Source: Collinsella sp. TM10-22 (lineage in GTDB: Bacteria; Actinomycetota; Coriobacteriia; Coriobacteriales; Coriobacteriaceae). From it: a DNA stretch of 6,160 nt. The stretch covers positions 1 through 6,160 of the forward strand of contig NZ_QSOC01000013.1 in the NCBI RefSeq assembly GCF_003466125.1, read 5' to 3'. Below are positions 6,105 to 6,160 of the stretch, piece by piece. Each line of letters starts with the position of its first letter. Position 1 is the stretch's first letter. The notes beneath the pieces are model-generated. The model had not been told where the DNA came from and did no database searches. It saw nothing but the letters and a program-made list of their open reading frames with translations. A program made the position numbers and the translations under genes.

Positions 6105-6160
6105 ATGAGTAAACCGTACGGTAAGCCCGACCGCATCGTCGTCGCCCTCGGCGGCAACGC
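6105..6160 (+). CDS. arcC: Carbamate kinase, N terminus only (cut by window edge)
   Basis: The first 18 codons and two further bases are present: MSKPYGKPDRIVVALGGN, ending on the phosphate-binding VALGGN strand-loop typical of carbamate kinase and the amino-acid-kinase fold. The enzyme transfers phosphate from carbamoyl phosphate to ADP, giving the ATP yield of the ADI pathway. It is the expected fourth gene after the carrier, arcA and arcB. The frame is open to the window end. The N-terminal extension before the core strand is slightly longer than in many homologues. The identification rests on this short segment plus position. Confidence 0.85.
   Translation, partial: MSKPYGKPDRIVVALGGN

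Overview
The window holds an arginine deiminase (ADI) fermentation locus: two divergent transcription units around a 277-bp control region. Gram-type strong Shine-Dalgarno sites, G+C-rich but not extreme codon use, a YfcC-type carrier in the ArcD role and the protein sequences suggest a Gram-positive anaerobe. My best guess is the actinobacterial class Coriobacteriia (a Collinsella- or Olsenella-like gut organism). This is a judgement from sequence flavour, not a database match.

Layout. Positions 1-35 carry a rho-independent terminator for a + strand gene that lies before the window. Leftward from the control region run a divergent ADI paralogue (here arcA2, 736-1986, minus) and, one base after its stop codon, an XRE-type regulator with a degenerate S24/LexA-like C-terminal domain (84-734, minus). 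Rightward run a YfcC/DcuC-family carrier, probably the arginine/ornithine exchanger (2264-3700), a canonical-looking arginine deiminase arcA (3743-4987), ornithine carbamoyltransferase arcB (5074-6081) and the first 18 codons of carbamate kinase arcC (from 6105, cut by the window edge).

How it works together. The rightward operon is a complete ADI pathway in order: arginine enters in exchange for ornithine, ArcA gives citrulline plus ammonia, ArcB phosphorolyses citrulline to ornithine and carbamoyl phosphate, and ArcC makes ATP from carbamoyl phosphate. The leftward unit pairs a second, sequence-diverged deiminase with a DNA-binding protein and reads like a regulatory or sensing arm.

Most notable observations. 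(1) Two 19-bp palindromes lie exactly 30 bp apart in the divergent control region, sharing outer arms ATTGA/TCAAT and the same flank. They look like a tandem operator and do not match ARG-box or FNR spacing. (2) ArcA2 keeps the deiminase catalytic residues but has Phe where the gate/substrate Arg (Arg401 in Pseudomonas ADI) is expected, and has lost the REQWNDG-type motif. (3) The regulator's S24 domain has Ala and Arg at the positions of the catalytic Ser and Lys, so it should not self-cleave. Together these suggest an undescribed regulator-plus-deiminase-paralogue module controlling arginine catabolism. That functional link is inference.
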